The notes beneath the pieces are model-generated. The model saw only the letters and a list, made by a program, of their open reading frames with translations, was not told the origin of the DNA and ran no database searches. The position numbers and the translations under genes were made by a program. Positions 7,277-16,301 of a DNA stretch of 64,000 nt are shown one piece after another. Source of the stretch: Lentisphaerota bacterium. GTDB lineage: Bacteria > Verrucomicrobiota > Lentisphaeria > Victivallales > Victivallaceae. Where the stretch lies: positions 1-64,000 of the forward strand of contig SUWH01000014.1 of the NCBI GenBank assembly GCA_015061605.1, given 5' to 3'. Positions within the stretch are counted from its first letter, which is position 1, and every line of letters starts with the position of its first letter.

Positions 7277-10200
7277 TTAAATTTTGCCACTTTTTTGTAA
7301 TGCTGCAAAACCGTATTCAAGGAATCTCCGGGCTTTAGCAGTCACAGCGGATAATCCGAACAGTTTGACTGTTTCCCGGAAAAGTGTGTCTTTTTCGCAG
7401 GAATTAAAATCTATTAACACTTCGTACATAGCGTTTGCCAGTTCTTCCGGGGGGATTTCATCGATTGCACGTTTGGTTTCATCGCTGCTTCCGACACGAT
7501 AAACGCTGTAACTTGCAGCGGTTTGTTCTGTTGACCAGAACACCCGATCTTCACCATGTTGAGTTGTTTCCAATTCTAGCGGAAGGCATTCATCCAATAC
7601 TCTTTGAATATTACCTCCTGTACGACTGAATCCCCACGCTCTTGCGATACGCCGTTTAAGCAGATTTTCATATATTGGAGCTTCTTGGGTAATGACTTCA
7701 GCGATTTGTTGCTTAATGATTTTCCGTCCAGAGAACTCGTAAAAATCCTCCTGATTCAAATAATGCAAATTAGTCCAAATATGGTACTCTTTACGATTTT
7801 CGGAAATCGCTTGTGGAGTTTCTGATGCATATTGTGATGACTCTGATTCTGTTACCGGTATATCTTTGCTGGGTTCTTCTGAAGCAACAGAGGTGATATT
7901 GGAAAGTTCCGTTGAAGACTCCATTGCTTTTTCAATGACATCCAGCAGCGTATTTTCTGCCCGTTCACGGTCAAAAGTCCAATCAACACTCCAAGCTCGA
8001 TAAGTGTGCCATCCCAGACCTTTCAACACCTGGTGACGCAGGTTATCGCGGTCACGCGTAGTCTTTTGAGCAGCGTATGCGGTATTATCACACTCGATAC
8101 CCAACAAAAATTCTTCCGGTCTTTCCGGATGCCGTAGTGCCAAATCTATGCGGAAGCCGGAACAACCGACATTACGTTCAACGGTATAGCCTTTGCCGAT
8201 AAGGAACTCGGCAATTTCATCCCGCAAGCCATCGACATTATTTTCAGAATTAAAATCAGAATAAATATTGACTTTTTTCTCTGCATAATCGAGGAAATAC
8301 TTCAAGTGAGCCGCTCCAACGGCATTAGTGCGGGACAATTCTATCTGATTGGCGTGAATGCTGGAAAATACCACTACCTGCTCTTTGGCACGGGTGATCG
8401 CCACATTGAGCCGCCGTTCTCCACCCTGCCGGTTCAACGGCCCGAAATTCATTGAAAATTTTCCGTTAGCATCAGGAGCATATCCAATGGAGAAAAGAAT
8501 GACATCACGTTCATCTCCCTGGACATTCTCCAGATTTTTGACAAACAGCGGTTCTTCCTGGGTATCACTGAAATATGATTCCAATGCCGGATGTTTGGAG
8601 CGTTCTTTTTCCACGAGGTCTTCGATAAGATCTTTCTGAGCCTGACTGAATGTTACTACGCCGATTGAACGGTAATTGCCGTTGGCGCATTCCAACCGGT
8701 CAAATATATATTTTACCAGTGCTTCAGCTTCTTTGCGGTTGGTTCTGCTTGCTTTGCGATCATAAATACCATCGGGGACAAATTCAAAGCGGATGCCAAG
8801 CTTTTCAGTATTACGAGCCGCCGGGAATGTATATAAACGATCTTCGTAATAATGATGATTACTGAATGCGATCAATGATTCATGACGGCTACGATAATGC
8901 CAGTTCAAATGTGTTGAATGAACTCCGGCAACAATACACTCGTCAAGAATGCTTTCCAGATCCTCGGTATCTTCCGGTGTACTGTCATCACTTTCATTTT
9001 CACCTTTCTGGAAAAAGTTGGTCGGCGGCATCTGTTTCGGATCTCCTACAACGATCAACTGTTTGCCACGTGCAATCACTCCGATTGCATCCCATACCGG
9101 TATTTGCGATGCTTCGTCAAATACGATCAAATCGAAAGCTGCATTGTCTGCGGGCAGATATTGAGCCACGGACAATGGACTCATCAGAAAACACGGTTTC
9201 AAAACAGGAGCAAGGGTCGGTATCTGTTCCAACAATGTCCGCACTGGTTTTTGGCGGGCGCGTTTTTCACATTCCCGCTTGAGAATCCCCAGCTCTGTAC
9301 CTTCGGGGCATGGACCGGAGCGGCGGCGGGGTAAGTTCGCTGCGAGTTTGGCAAAGATCAATTTTTTGGTCAACGTCATATATCTAGCATCGAATAAAGT
9401 GAATTTTTTTATCCGGTCATTTTGAGCAGAACCGCTGAATTGACAAAGCAGTGGTGATTTTCCCAAAATCTGATTCAGCATATTTTTGAAAAACAGAGTA
9501 TCGTAAAATTGGGCAAATTTTTCTGAAATGCCACCATTTTCAAGCATTGAAACCAATGCTGCCAATCCGCTTGCATTGACCTCCGCTCGCAGATTTCGAT
9601 AACGCAGCATATTTCGCAAATGCGGTATATGGGCAATGATCTTTTGAATTTTTTCCAGCAGGACATCAACATCTGTAACAGTAGTTGATGAACTTGCATA
9701 TTCTGCAAACTTTTGCAATTTTGCCTGAAAATCGTTCCATGCCTCAAGCATATTATTGATTGCTTCACGCAACATGGAGTCCCTGCTGCATTTCCGTGAA
9801 ACATCAGGCATCAAATCCTGCAGCTTGAACAGGACAGCCTGTTTGGCTTTATCATCAAAGCGGCAAATTGTTTGAACCTGATCAAGAATAGCTTTGCACT
9901 GTTCGATTTTACGGCTCAAGCCATCCCAATTAGTACTTTCTCCATCCCACTGTTTTCCTAATAAGGTACTTGCTTTTTCTTTGCCATTTTCATATGATTT
10001 AAGGCAATCAATATATTGCCGGGCATCAGGGATAAGTGCTTTCAGTTCTGGAATTGAAAGTTTTACACCGCCGCTTTTTTTCAAAGAAGAGAGTTCTTTG
10101 AGTAAAGCATTATTTTTAAAGAATTTTATTAGGAAAAAAGCGGCTTCATTCAGGGCAATACGTTCTTCTATGCCGGGAAAATCAAATTCAGTAAAGGTTT

Positions 10201-13099
10201 CCAAACGATAATTTTTCAGTTTTTCCTTTAAGATTGTGAGATTTCTGGCATTTTCTGCGTATGAAGCAATGAAATCCATTTTTTCCGGGAATTCGTCACA
10301 GAAAAATGCGCCCGGTATATCTTCACTGGTTTTTACGGCTTCCAAAAGCACTGCAGTTTGATAAATTATATTGATATCTTTGAGATCCTGCAATGAAAAA
10401 TTTTCTGCTGCAGTTTTCAGATTCCGTTTCAAATTGTCAATCGCTGATATGAGCTCTTTCGCGACAGACGATAAATTGTTTTCAGTAACCGGACTCCATT
10501 GCAAAGCATCAAGCATTTCCAGCGCCTGTAAACTTTCGGCAGAAATATGCTGTCGGGCTTCAGTCAAATCTATGAATTTTTGCCGGGCATTGACACAATT
10601 CTCATAGGATTGGGTAAGGAAATCAGCATCAAGCGTAACATCATCAACTGTAATATGCTTCTGAAGGCTCATCAGGTGAGTAAAGCAATCATAGGCAGAA
10701 TAGCCGTTAGGATATTGTCGGTGCAGTTCATTGACATAATCATCGAGTTCTTTCCGCAATGAAGTTAATGTGGCAACGGTATTTTCCCATTCCGCAGGAA
10801 TTCCGATATCAGCTGTTTGCAACGCTTCATTGAATTGTGCCAGAACTTCCGATTTCCCGGATTTATTTGAGTGCAATTCCAAACAAAACGGTTTCAAGCC
10901 GATTTGAGACAACCTTTTATGGACAACATCCAAAGCGGCTTTTTTTTCTGAAACAAACAATACTCTTTTTCCCAATGCCAAATTATGTGCGATAATATTG
11001 GTAATGGTTTGTGATTTGCCTGTTCCAGGCGGTCCATGCAAAACAAAGCTCTTCCCCATTTCGGAATAGAGAACCGCAGCCAGCTGTGACGAGTCGGCAC
11101 TGACCGGGCAATAGAGGCGGGATAAATCCAAATGTTCACTGATTTTTTCAGGTGGAAATACTTCAATGTTATCATCAAAGAGTCCACTTCCGGAAATCAG
11201 GTGTGCAATCAGAGGGGTCTCTTTCAATACATCAATCCGGGCTGTCATATCATTCCACATGACAAATTTGCCAAAAGAAAAATGTCCGATACGGGCTTCT
11301 TCCCGGACTTCCCAGCCTTTCATATCTTTGATGGCCTGTCTGAAAATTTGCATCACCAACGCAACATCCACACCGGAATCGTCTGTCGGCAGAGGTGATA
11401 TGCCGGGAATAGTCAAGTGGTATTGGCTGCGAAGCAGTTCCAATAATGTTTCATTGATGATAGTTTCGCCATCTACGCGTGAAAGTTTGATACCTTCATT
11501 TATTGATTTACGCTGCAATCGAACCGGCAGCAAAAGAATGGGAGCAAGGTATGATTTTTCATCGCGCTCAGAAACTTTCCACTCCACAAAACCGATTGCC
11601 AGATACAAGGTGTTAACGCCGCCTTCTTCCAAATCAGTTTTACCTTGGCGGTAAAGGGCTGTCAGACGGCGAATCATTTCATTCGGCGGCAACATTGTCC
11701 ATAGCCGTTGCTGACCGAGTTCGCGCTCAAGCAAAACCTTGATTTCCGGTTTTACATCGCTGTTCCGCAGCATGGTCAAATCATGCAGATCTTTTTCACC
11801 AAGCAAATTCGGCAGAGAATTGAGAGTCAGAGCTTCATTATCTGCAATTTTATCTTCAAGAATGGTTATATCCGGACAGGCAATCGGAATAATAAACTTG
11901 GTATCCCGTACATTCAAAAGCCGATTACGCAGAGATAAGTCAAGTAATTTATTTGTCCACCGTACTACTCTTGCCGGTTGACTATTTTCATTACTTAGTT
12001 GTGATAAATCGATTTCTTTTTCCAAGCGACGCGCTTGTTCTGCTTCCTGTTCAGCAACTTTACGGTCAATTGGAACAAATTCAACGCCATTTACACTGCG
12101 TTTTAATGGCAGTGGTCTGATTCCGCTGTAACGGGCGCGGATCACATCAATAGCACACTCAAATTCTCCGTCAATATTCAAATGCTCCATCCGTGCCGCA
12201 GCTTCTGCTTCCGCGAAAGAAGAATCACCCGTAACCATTGTAGTTTCGATAACCAGAAACTCATCCAAATCAGCAAGTTTGCGAATCGTTTGCAAGTCAT
12301 CCATGGGAATATCCGGGAAATACCGTTCAACCAGATGGCATCCTACATAAGCATGACCTTTTTGCAGCATAATTACCGGATGTAATCCGCAAGACTCCAT
12401 AACCGATGCAAACAGAATTGCCGTATCCAGACAAGTTCCCAGCTTATACTGGTAAACAGCATCTGCAAAGCGGATCCTTTGACCGGGAGTGCCGAATGAG
12501 GAAGCCGGATTGGAATAGTTGATTCCCCAGTTATGAATTGCCCGGTAAATTGCTGCACAAATTTCATAAACCCGTTTTTTATCTGCCTGATATCCTTGAA
12601 CAGATGCACTGCCGGTGGCACGTTCCAATTCGTGAGCAACGGAACTTTGCAAATGAGCAACAACATCCAAATTCGGTGTAACAAAAGATGTCAGCAGTTC
12701 CGGCATGATTTGCATACCGAGCCACTGGTCAGGAGCAAAGGCTTCACACTCAAAATCTTTCTGGAAAAGTATCTGGTTGCCATCGCTGATTTCCAGCTTT
12801 AATTTTCCCTTCATACTTTCAGAAATGGCAGACAACAAATTGTAGTTAAGCTCAATGTCAGGCTTGTTGATGCAAAGTTCTTCCCCCGCTTTGACCTTGC
12901 TTACCGGAAGGGATTTCTCATGGATAAATTCCGGAACAGCAGAAAAACGGCATTCCAAATTTTCGATATCATTAACAGTGTTATTGATGAGCTTTAATTC
13001 ATATACCACAGGAATGGCATTTTGCTGTAATGCCAAATTGAAAAGCGGTACAAAAGCAAGCTCTGCTGAAAAGATATTTTCCACTGTATCAGTAGCCAT
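7277..13099 (-). CDS. DUF4011 helicase-nuclease, candidate defence protein
   Basis: This 1940-aa protein fits the DUF4011/superfamily-1 helicase/Vsr-like nuclease/DUF3320 architecture reported as a single-gene anti-phage system type (Hhe-like). Residues 215-255 carry a transglutaminase-like Cys...His pair (GTCLDTAIL, GHAYVG). Walker A HGPPGTGKS is near residue 690 and Walker B FDEAS near 1325, separated by an unusually long helical insert of about 630 residues. Helicase motifs NWHYRSRHE and VAITRAKEQ follow (near 1570). A Vsr/DUF559-type nuclease is at about 1640-1740 (FRIDLAL, GIECDN), and DUF3320 ends the protein. I took MATD at 13099 as the start because GGAGG precedes it. It has its own promoter and reads toward the recombinase. 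Confidence 0.88.
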   Translation of the reverse strand: MATDTVENIFSAELAFVPLFNLALQQNAIPVVYELKLINNTVNDIENLECRFSAVPEFIHEKSLPVSKVKAGEELCINKPDIELNYNLLSAISESMKGKLKLEISDGNQILFQKDFECEAFAPDQWLGMQIMPELLTSFVTPNLDVVAHLQSSVAHELERATGSASVQGYQADKKRVYEICAAIYRAIHNWGINYSNPASSFGTPGQRIRFADAVYQYKLGTCLDTAILFASVMESCGLHPVIMLQKGHAYVGCHLVERYFPDIPMDDLQTIRKLADLDEFLVIETTMVTGDSSFAEAEAAARMEHLNIDGEFECAIDVIRARYSGIRPLPLKRSVNGVEFVPIDRKVAEQEAEQARRLEKEIDLSQLSNENSQPARVVRWTNKLLDLSLRNRLLNVRDTKFIIPIACPDITILEDKIADNEALTLNSLPNLLGEKDLHDLTMLRNSDVKPEIKVLLERELGQQRLWTMLPPNEMIRRLTALYRQGKTDLEEGGVNTLYLAIGFVEWKVSERDEKSYLAPILLLPVRLQRKSINEGIKLSRVDGETIINETLLELLRSQYHLTIPGISPLPTDDSGVDVALVMQIFRQAIKDMKGWEVREEARIGHFSFGKFVMWNDMTARIDVLKETPLIAHLISGSGLFDDNIEVFPPEKISEHLDLSRLYCPVSADSSQLAAVLYSEMGKSFVLHGPPGTGKSQTITNIIAHNLALGKRVLFVSEKKAALDVVHKRLSQIGLKPFCLELHSNKSGKSEVLAQFNEALQTADIGIPAEWENTVATLTSLRKELDDYVNELHRQYPNGYSAYDCFTHLMSLQKHITVDDVTLDADFLTQSYENCVNARQKFIDLTEARQHISAESLQALEMLDALQWSPVTENNLSSVAKELISAIDNLKRNLKTAAENFSLQDLKDINIIYQTAVLLEAVKTSEDIPGAFFCDEFPEKMDFIASYAENARNLTILKEKLKNYRLETFTEFDFPGIEERIALNEAAFFLIKFFKNNALLKELSSLKKSGGVKLSIPELKALIPDARQYIDCLKSYENGKEKASTLLGKQWDGESTNWDGLSRKIEQCKAILDQVQTICRFDDKAKQAVLFKLQDLMPDVSRKCSRDSMLREAINNMLEAWNDFQAKLQKFAEYASSSTTVTDVDVLLEKIQKIIAHIPHLRNMLRYRNLRAEVNASGLAALVSMLENGGISEKFAQFYDTLFFKNMLNQILGKSPLLCQFSGSAQNDRIKKFTLFDARYMTLTKKLIFAKLAANLPRRRSGPCPEGTELGILKRECEKRARQKPVRTLLEQIPTLAPVLKPCFLMSPLSVAQYLPADNAAFDLIVFDEASQIPVWDAIGVIARGKQLIVVGDPKQMPPTNFFQKGENESDDSTPEDTEDLESILDECIVAGVHSTHLNWHYRSRHESLIAFSNHHYYEDRLYTFPAARNTEKLGIRFEFVPDGIYDRKASRTNRKEAEALVKYIFDRLECANGNYRSIGVVTFSQAQKDLIEDLVEKERSKHPALESYFSDTQEEPLFVKNLENVQGDERDVILFSIGYAPDANGKFSMNFGPLNRQGGERRLNVAITRAKEQVVVFSSIHANQIELSRTNAVGAAHLKYFLDYAEKKVNIYSDFNSENNVDGLRDEIAEFLIGKGYTVERNVGCSGFRIDLALRHPERPEEFLLGIECDNTAYAAQKTTRDRDNLRHQVLKGLGWHTYRAWSVDWTFDRERAENTLLDVIEKAMESSTELSNITSVASEEPSKDIPVTESESSQYASETPQAISENRKEYHIWTNLHYLNQEDFYEFSGRKIIKQQIAEVITQEAPIYENLLKRRIARAWGFSRTGGNIQRVLDECLPLELETTQHGEDRVFWSTEQTAASYSVYRVGSSDETKRAIDEIPPEELANAMYEVLIDFNSCEKDTLFRETVKLFGLSAVTAKARRFLEYGFAALQKSGKI

Positions 13100-13126
13100 A
13101 AAGTTCCTCCGGATATTACGCAATAT

Positions 13127-13155
13127 ATTATATCATACGAGGAGTACATTTGCAA
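13127..13155 (-). promoter_or_regulatory. Promoter of giant helicase gene
   Basis: Read on the - strand, TTGCAA (13155-13150) and a perfect TATAAT (13132-13127) are separated by exactly 17 bases. The -10 box lies 28 bases before the chosen start codon. It is a sigma70-type promoter by pattern. Confidence 0.75.
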
Positions 13156-13245
13156 ATCAAAAAACAAGATAGCTCTAAAATTTATTGGCAATATAACTTT
13201 TAAAAACCAGAAATAATAATTAATTATATCCATGCAATCAGCCAA

Positions 13246-13755
13246 TCAAGTTTCAACTCTCGATTTTGCGTAGATTGCACGGTAGATTTCGGCGTCGGAG
13301 TCGGAGAAGCAGCAGAAAATCACTTTTTCTATTGGAGCAGAAATGTTGCTCAAAACTGTTTCAATGGCGATTTGTGCCGCCTGTTCTTTGGGGAAGTGAT
13401 AGACTCCGGTTGAAATGCAGGGAAACGCAACCGTTTTGCAGTTGTTTTCTTTTGCCAGAGCCAGTGAGTTAATGTAGCAGTTTTTCAGAAGTTCTGCTTC
13501 GTTGCACTTGCCGCCGTGCCAGACCGGGCCGGGAGTATGGATAACGAACTTGGCGGGCAATTTGAATCCGGGCGTGATGCGGGCTTCGCCGGTTTCGCAA
13601 CCGTTGAATTTACGGCAGGCTTCAAGCAATTCCCGACCTGCCGCCCGGTGGATCGCTCCATCTACGCCACCGCCGCCCAGAAGCGAACAGTTGGCGGCAT
13701 TAACAATGGCATCAACTTTCAATTCGGTGATGTCGGCAGTTATTATTTCGATCAT
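13246..13755 (-). CDS. Macrodomain (ADP-ribose binding) protein
   Basis: The 169-aa protein is a single macrodomain of the YmdB/O-acetyl-ADP-ribose deacetylase type. It shows IVNAAN (Asn19, Asn22), the [10 protein letters not shown] phosphate-binding loop, and [11 protein letters not shown] near residue 118. Such enzymes bind ADP-ribose and remove it, or its acetyl ester, from targets. It starts 8 bases after the stop of the HTH-AAA-nuclease gene with its own AAGGTG site, so the two form an operon. In this context it may neutralise an ADP-ribosylation-based toxin or sense an NAD-derived signal, which is inference. Confidence 0.9.
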   Translation of the reverse strand: MIEIITADITELKVDAIVNAANCSLLGGGGVDGAIHRAAGRELLEACRKFNGCETGEARITPGFKLPAKFVIHTPGPVWHGGKCNEAELLKNCYINSLALAKENNCKTVAFPCISTGVYHFPKEQAAQIAIETVLSNISAPIEKVIFCCFSDSDAEIYRAIYAKSRVET

Positions 13756-13763
13756 GATTCACC

Positions 13764-15626
13764 TTACTTCTTTGCTATTTCCACTTTCTTCCCGCTGAAC
13801 GCAACGCCGTATTTGAAAATAGGAGCGATTTGACGGGATTTCATTATGGTATCGTATTGTTTTTCTTCAATTTGGGTCAATGCCTCTTGTGCTAACTGCC
13901 GGAGTTGTTCAGCCGAAGCATCTTTGGCGGCTTTCAATTCGATAAGGATACCCGGCAGATTTCCGCTTTTCGGCGTCAGAGCTATGTCGTATCTGCCTGT
14001 ACCGGATTCACGGTTGGAGGTGATTTCGTAACGATTATCCAAAATTACGCACAACCCCAGAACCAATCCGTGATAGAAGTTTTCATGAGCCGTGTCAAAA
14101 TTGCTTACCGATTCCAGCAGAAGTTTTTGCAACAGGTTCTGCAACGCGGTGCTGTTTCCGGAATAAATCGCTTCCTGAATACTGATCGCTGTTGATTGCG
14201 GAATGATGTCGGTCAACTTTTGCAGGATCTCCTTGTTGTAAACATAGGCGATCTCCTTATTCGGAAGGGCAACTTCGCACATAAAATCCCCGTTGAATGA
14301 CGGTTCGACTTTGGTGATTTTCAAATATCCCGCCACTAGCAGAAAACTGTAAACAGATGACGGATTGTTCTTTATCTGCGGATAAATCACACTGGGGTCG
14401 ATGTAAGTCAAAACGGATTTTCCCTGGAGCAATTGATTGAGTTTTTCATAAATGGACTCATCCGCATTGGTCAGAACTTCGCCGATGATCTCATTATTTC
14501 CGGTGGATTGCCAGAAAGCTCTGGGTTCGCACTCGTTGCTGAAATAGTTGATAACGGACCACGGATTGAAGATTTCCGACTTGCCGAAACGGTATCCATC
14601 GTACCAGGCACAAATTTCATCGTACTTATCTTCCGCTTTGTAGTAACGTGCCATTTCCTTGACTTCATCCGGCGTGAATCCGAAATACTGACTGTATTTG
14701 TTTTCAAGGATCGTATTGATTTTAGGGTTGTTCAGACCGCTGAAAATACTCTCCTTTGCCACCCGCAGAATTCCGGTCAGAAAACCGTAAGAAAGATGCT
14801 TATTATCTTTCAAGCCTCCGGAGAAAAGATTACGCATAAAGCGGATGACGGAATCATAAAATCCACGCATATATCCCTGCTGGATAGGGGTGTCGTATTC
14901 ATCGACAATGATAATTGGAGCAATACCGTAGTGTTTGTCTAGCATTTCAGAAAGGGTCGCAAATGCCGCCATACAATCATTTTCATCAGCTTTACCATCC
15001 AAAAAATCTTTTATTTTCTGCTTATCATATGCGTTGAGGGCAGGACTTTCCAGCAATTCGAGATGGCGTTCAAATTCTTTCTGCAACAGTTTGTAAATAT
15101 TACCGTAAGTATCTTGCCACGTTTCGCATTTGACATCTTTGAAAGAAACAAAAATCACCGGATATTTCCCCTGATAATCCCGGTATTTCTGACCGCACGC
15201 CCAAATCTTTTTGTTTTTGAAATAGACAGAAGTATCTTCATCGCTCTTCTCAAAAAAGGTGCGGAGCATATCCATATTGAGGGTTTTTCCGAAACGGCGG
15301 GGACGGGTGAACAAAGAAACCATGGGGCGTTCATCCAGAAAATCCTTGATGAGCATGGTTTTGTCGATGTAATAATATTCTGTCGAAGCAAGACGGTAAT
15401 CAGAAATACCAATGGGCAACGGCAGATTTTCCGGCAAAGATGTTTTTGCATAAACTCCGCTGCGGATACGCTGGTCGGTCGGTTTGGGCGTTCCAACAGG
15501 AATCATCCATGCTTTACCCATTTTGCGAGCTCGGGCAATTTTTCCCTGCTTGCACAATTCAGACACCCGGCGGGGAGTCAATCCCCAAAGGGCTGCCGCA
15601 TCTTTAACTTTCATCATATCCGCCAT
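13764..15626 (-). CDS. HTH-AAA ATPase-PD-(D/E)XK protein
   Basis: The product is 620 aa. The start at 15626 has AGGAG six bases upstream; an earlier in-frame start is unlikely. Residues 1-50 are a MerR-like or excisionase-like HTH (KVKDAAALWGLTPRRVSELC), ending in a wing (KMGKAWMIPVG). Residues 60-400 are an AAA-ATPase-like domain: RPRRFGKTLN near 112 is the P-loop variant and IIIVDEYDTP near 240 is Walker B. The C-terminal 100 residues are a PD-(D/E)XK nuclease-like domain (GRYDIAL, then ILIELKAAKDA near 555). AAA/PDDEXK_9 proteins are common in gut anaerobes and have no settled function. The HTH and the repeated sites in its promoter suggest autoregulation. Confidence 0.87.
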   Translation of the reverse strand: MADMMKVKDAAALWGLTPRRVSELCKQGKIARARKMGKAWMIPVGTPKPTDQRIRSGVYAKTSLPENLPLPIGISDYRLASTEYYYIDKTMLIKDFLDERPMVSLFTRPRRFGKTLNMDMLRTFFEKSDEDTSVYFKNKKIWACGQKYRDYQGKYPVIFVSFKDVKCETWQDTYGNIYKLLQKEFERHLELLESPALNAYDKQKIKDFLDGKADENDCMAAFATLSEMLDKHYGIAPIIIVDEYDTPIQQGYMRGFYDSVIRFMRNLFSGGLKDNKHLSYGFLTGILRVAKESIFSGLNNPKINTILENKYSQYFGFTPDEVKEMARYYKAEDKYDEICAWYDGYRFGKSEIFNPWSVINYFSNECEPRAFWQSTGNNEIIGEVLTNADESIYEKLNQLLQGKSVLTYIDPSVIYPQIKNNPSSVYSFLLVAGYLKITKVEPSFNGDFMCEVALPNKEIAYVYNKEILQKLTDIIPQSTAISIQEAIYSGNSTALQNLLQKLLLESVSNFDTAHENFYHGLVLGLCVILDNRYEITSNRESGTGRYDIALTPKSGNLPGILIELKAAKDASAEQLRQLAQEALTQIEEKQYDTIMKSRQIAPIFKYGVAFSGKKVEIAKK

Positions 15627-15659
15627 AATAATCTCCTGAAAGGTTCTGTTCACAAAGAT

Positions 15660-15766
15660 ATTATACCACACTTGCGGAACAATGTCAAGCAGAGATACGG
15701 AATAATTCCGTAAAAATGCGGAACAATGTCAATTTGTTTTGATATTATTCCGAATATTATTCCGAA
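15660..15766 (-). promoter_or_regulatory. Promoter inside CGGAAYAAT operator array
   Basis: On the - strand TTGACA (15688-15683) and TATAAT (15665-15660) are 17 bases apart, a consensus promoter for the HTH-AAA-nuclease gene. The area carries repeated half-sites: TGCGGAACAATGTCAA at 15673-15688 and again at 15717-15732, the perfect palindrome TACGGAATAATTCCGTA at 15696-15712, and a tandem 12-mer TATTATTCCGAA at 15743-15754 and 15755-15766. All share CGGAAYAAT or its complement. One copy overlaps the -35 box and spacer, which suggests repression. Confidence 0.8.
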
Positions 15767-15908
15767 ACAGGGAATTTTATGCTGAAAATTGCCAGATGAT
15801 TTGGGAGTAAAAATCAAATGCCCACCCTTAAAACGGATGGTCAGAATTGTTGTGCCCTCTTACTCGATTTGAGGAACGCTTATCACCTCCACCAATCGCC
15901 ACCATTAG

Positions 15909-15932
15909 ACATAACTTCATCCGAAGTTATGT
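15909..15932. repeat. Perfect hairpin ACATAACTTC
   Basis: ACATAACTTC at 15909-15918 and GAAGTTATGT at 15923-15932 form a perfect 10-bp stem with an ATCC loop. Read on the - strand the arm ACATAACTTCGG resembles the sequences at 26-38 and 7152-7164. It may mark a junction between accessory and core DNA. The rest of 15767-16003 shows no gene. Confidence 0.5.
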
Positions 15933-16003
15933 TTAAGTGGCGAATACTCCTCCATATATTGCCCGCGAAGCGCCGCTGCTTACATCATCCGGTTTTGAAC
16001 GCT

Positions 16004-16132
16004 GCGTGCCTGTCGGCACGCACGTTTTGCCTGCGCAAAACAAATCTGACAAAATCACTTTTTCAAAATCCAATTTTCTTCCGCTGAAAAATTAAAAAAC
16101 AGGGATTTTTCCGGTTTTATGGGATATCTGTG
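16004..16132. repeat. Dispersed intergenic repeat, copy 1
   Basis: The segment from 16014 is recognisably the same as 33681-33802, about four-fifths identical by eye over ~120 bases. Both share CACGTTTTGCCTGCGCAAAA, a central TCACTTTTTCAAAA stretch and TTTTATGGGA near the end. It includes a perfect hairpin GTTTTGC-CTGC-GCAAAAC (16024-16041). Copy 1 has an additional 7-bp hairpin GCGTGCC/GGCACGC at 16004-16021. Neither copy is coding. Confidence 0.75.
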
Positions 16133-16152
16133 CATTTTTTTCTCAAACCTGC

Positions 16153-16181
16153 TTGACAATCCGCCCGTGAAGTGATATATT
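16153..16181 (+). promoter_or_regulatory. tRNA-Gly promoter
   Basis: TTGACA at 16153-16158 is followed after 17 bases by TATATT (16176-16181, within TATATTATA). The tRNA begins 15 bases downstream. Confidence 0.75.
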
Positions 16182-16196
16182 ATACATATTCATTGA

Positions 16197-16272
16197 GCGA
16201 GTGTAACTCAGCTGGTAGAGTATCACGTTGCCAACGTGACTGTCGCCGGTTCGAATCCGGTCACTCGCTCCA
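16197..16272 (+). tRNA. tRNA-Gly(GCC)
   Basis: A 76-base cloverleaf can be drawn. The acceptor GCGAGTG pairs with CACTCGC, the D stem ACTC pairs with GAGT, the anticodon stem TCACG pairs with CGTGA around loop TTGCCAA (anticodon GCC), and the T loop is GGTTCGAATCC. The discriminator base is T and CCA is encoded. hrpA starts 29 bases later. Confidence 0.96.
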
Positions 16273-16301
16273 TTTTTTTGTCTTAAAAGGTAACTTGCTG
16301 C

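Larger units (their letters stand above)
193..15626. mobile_element. Putative integrated element with defence cargo
   Basis: The segment combines a Prim-Pol/RepA-like primase-helicase, several unknown small genes, a DUF2924-serine recombinase-HTH operon and a block of large helicase/nuclease genes. None belongs to the core gene set that begins at the tRNA-Gly at 16197. This mix is typical of integrative elements that carry phage-defence genes. No attachment sites or conjugation genes are visible and the left end is probably outside the window, so both boundaries are nominal. The cargo could also be a separate defence island beside the element. Confidence 0.5.

Noticed and set aside
16197-16272. 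tRNA-Gly as the attachment site of the accessory region
   Set aside because: The element lies on the 5' side of the tRNA, the recombinase is a serine type, and no second copy of the tRNA 3' end is seen in the window.
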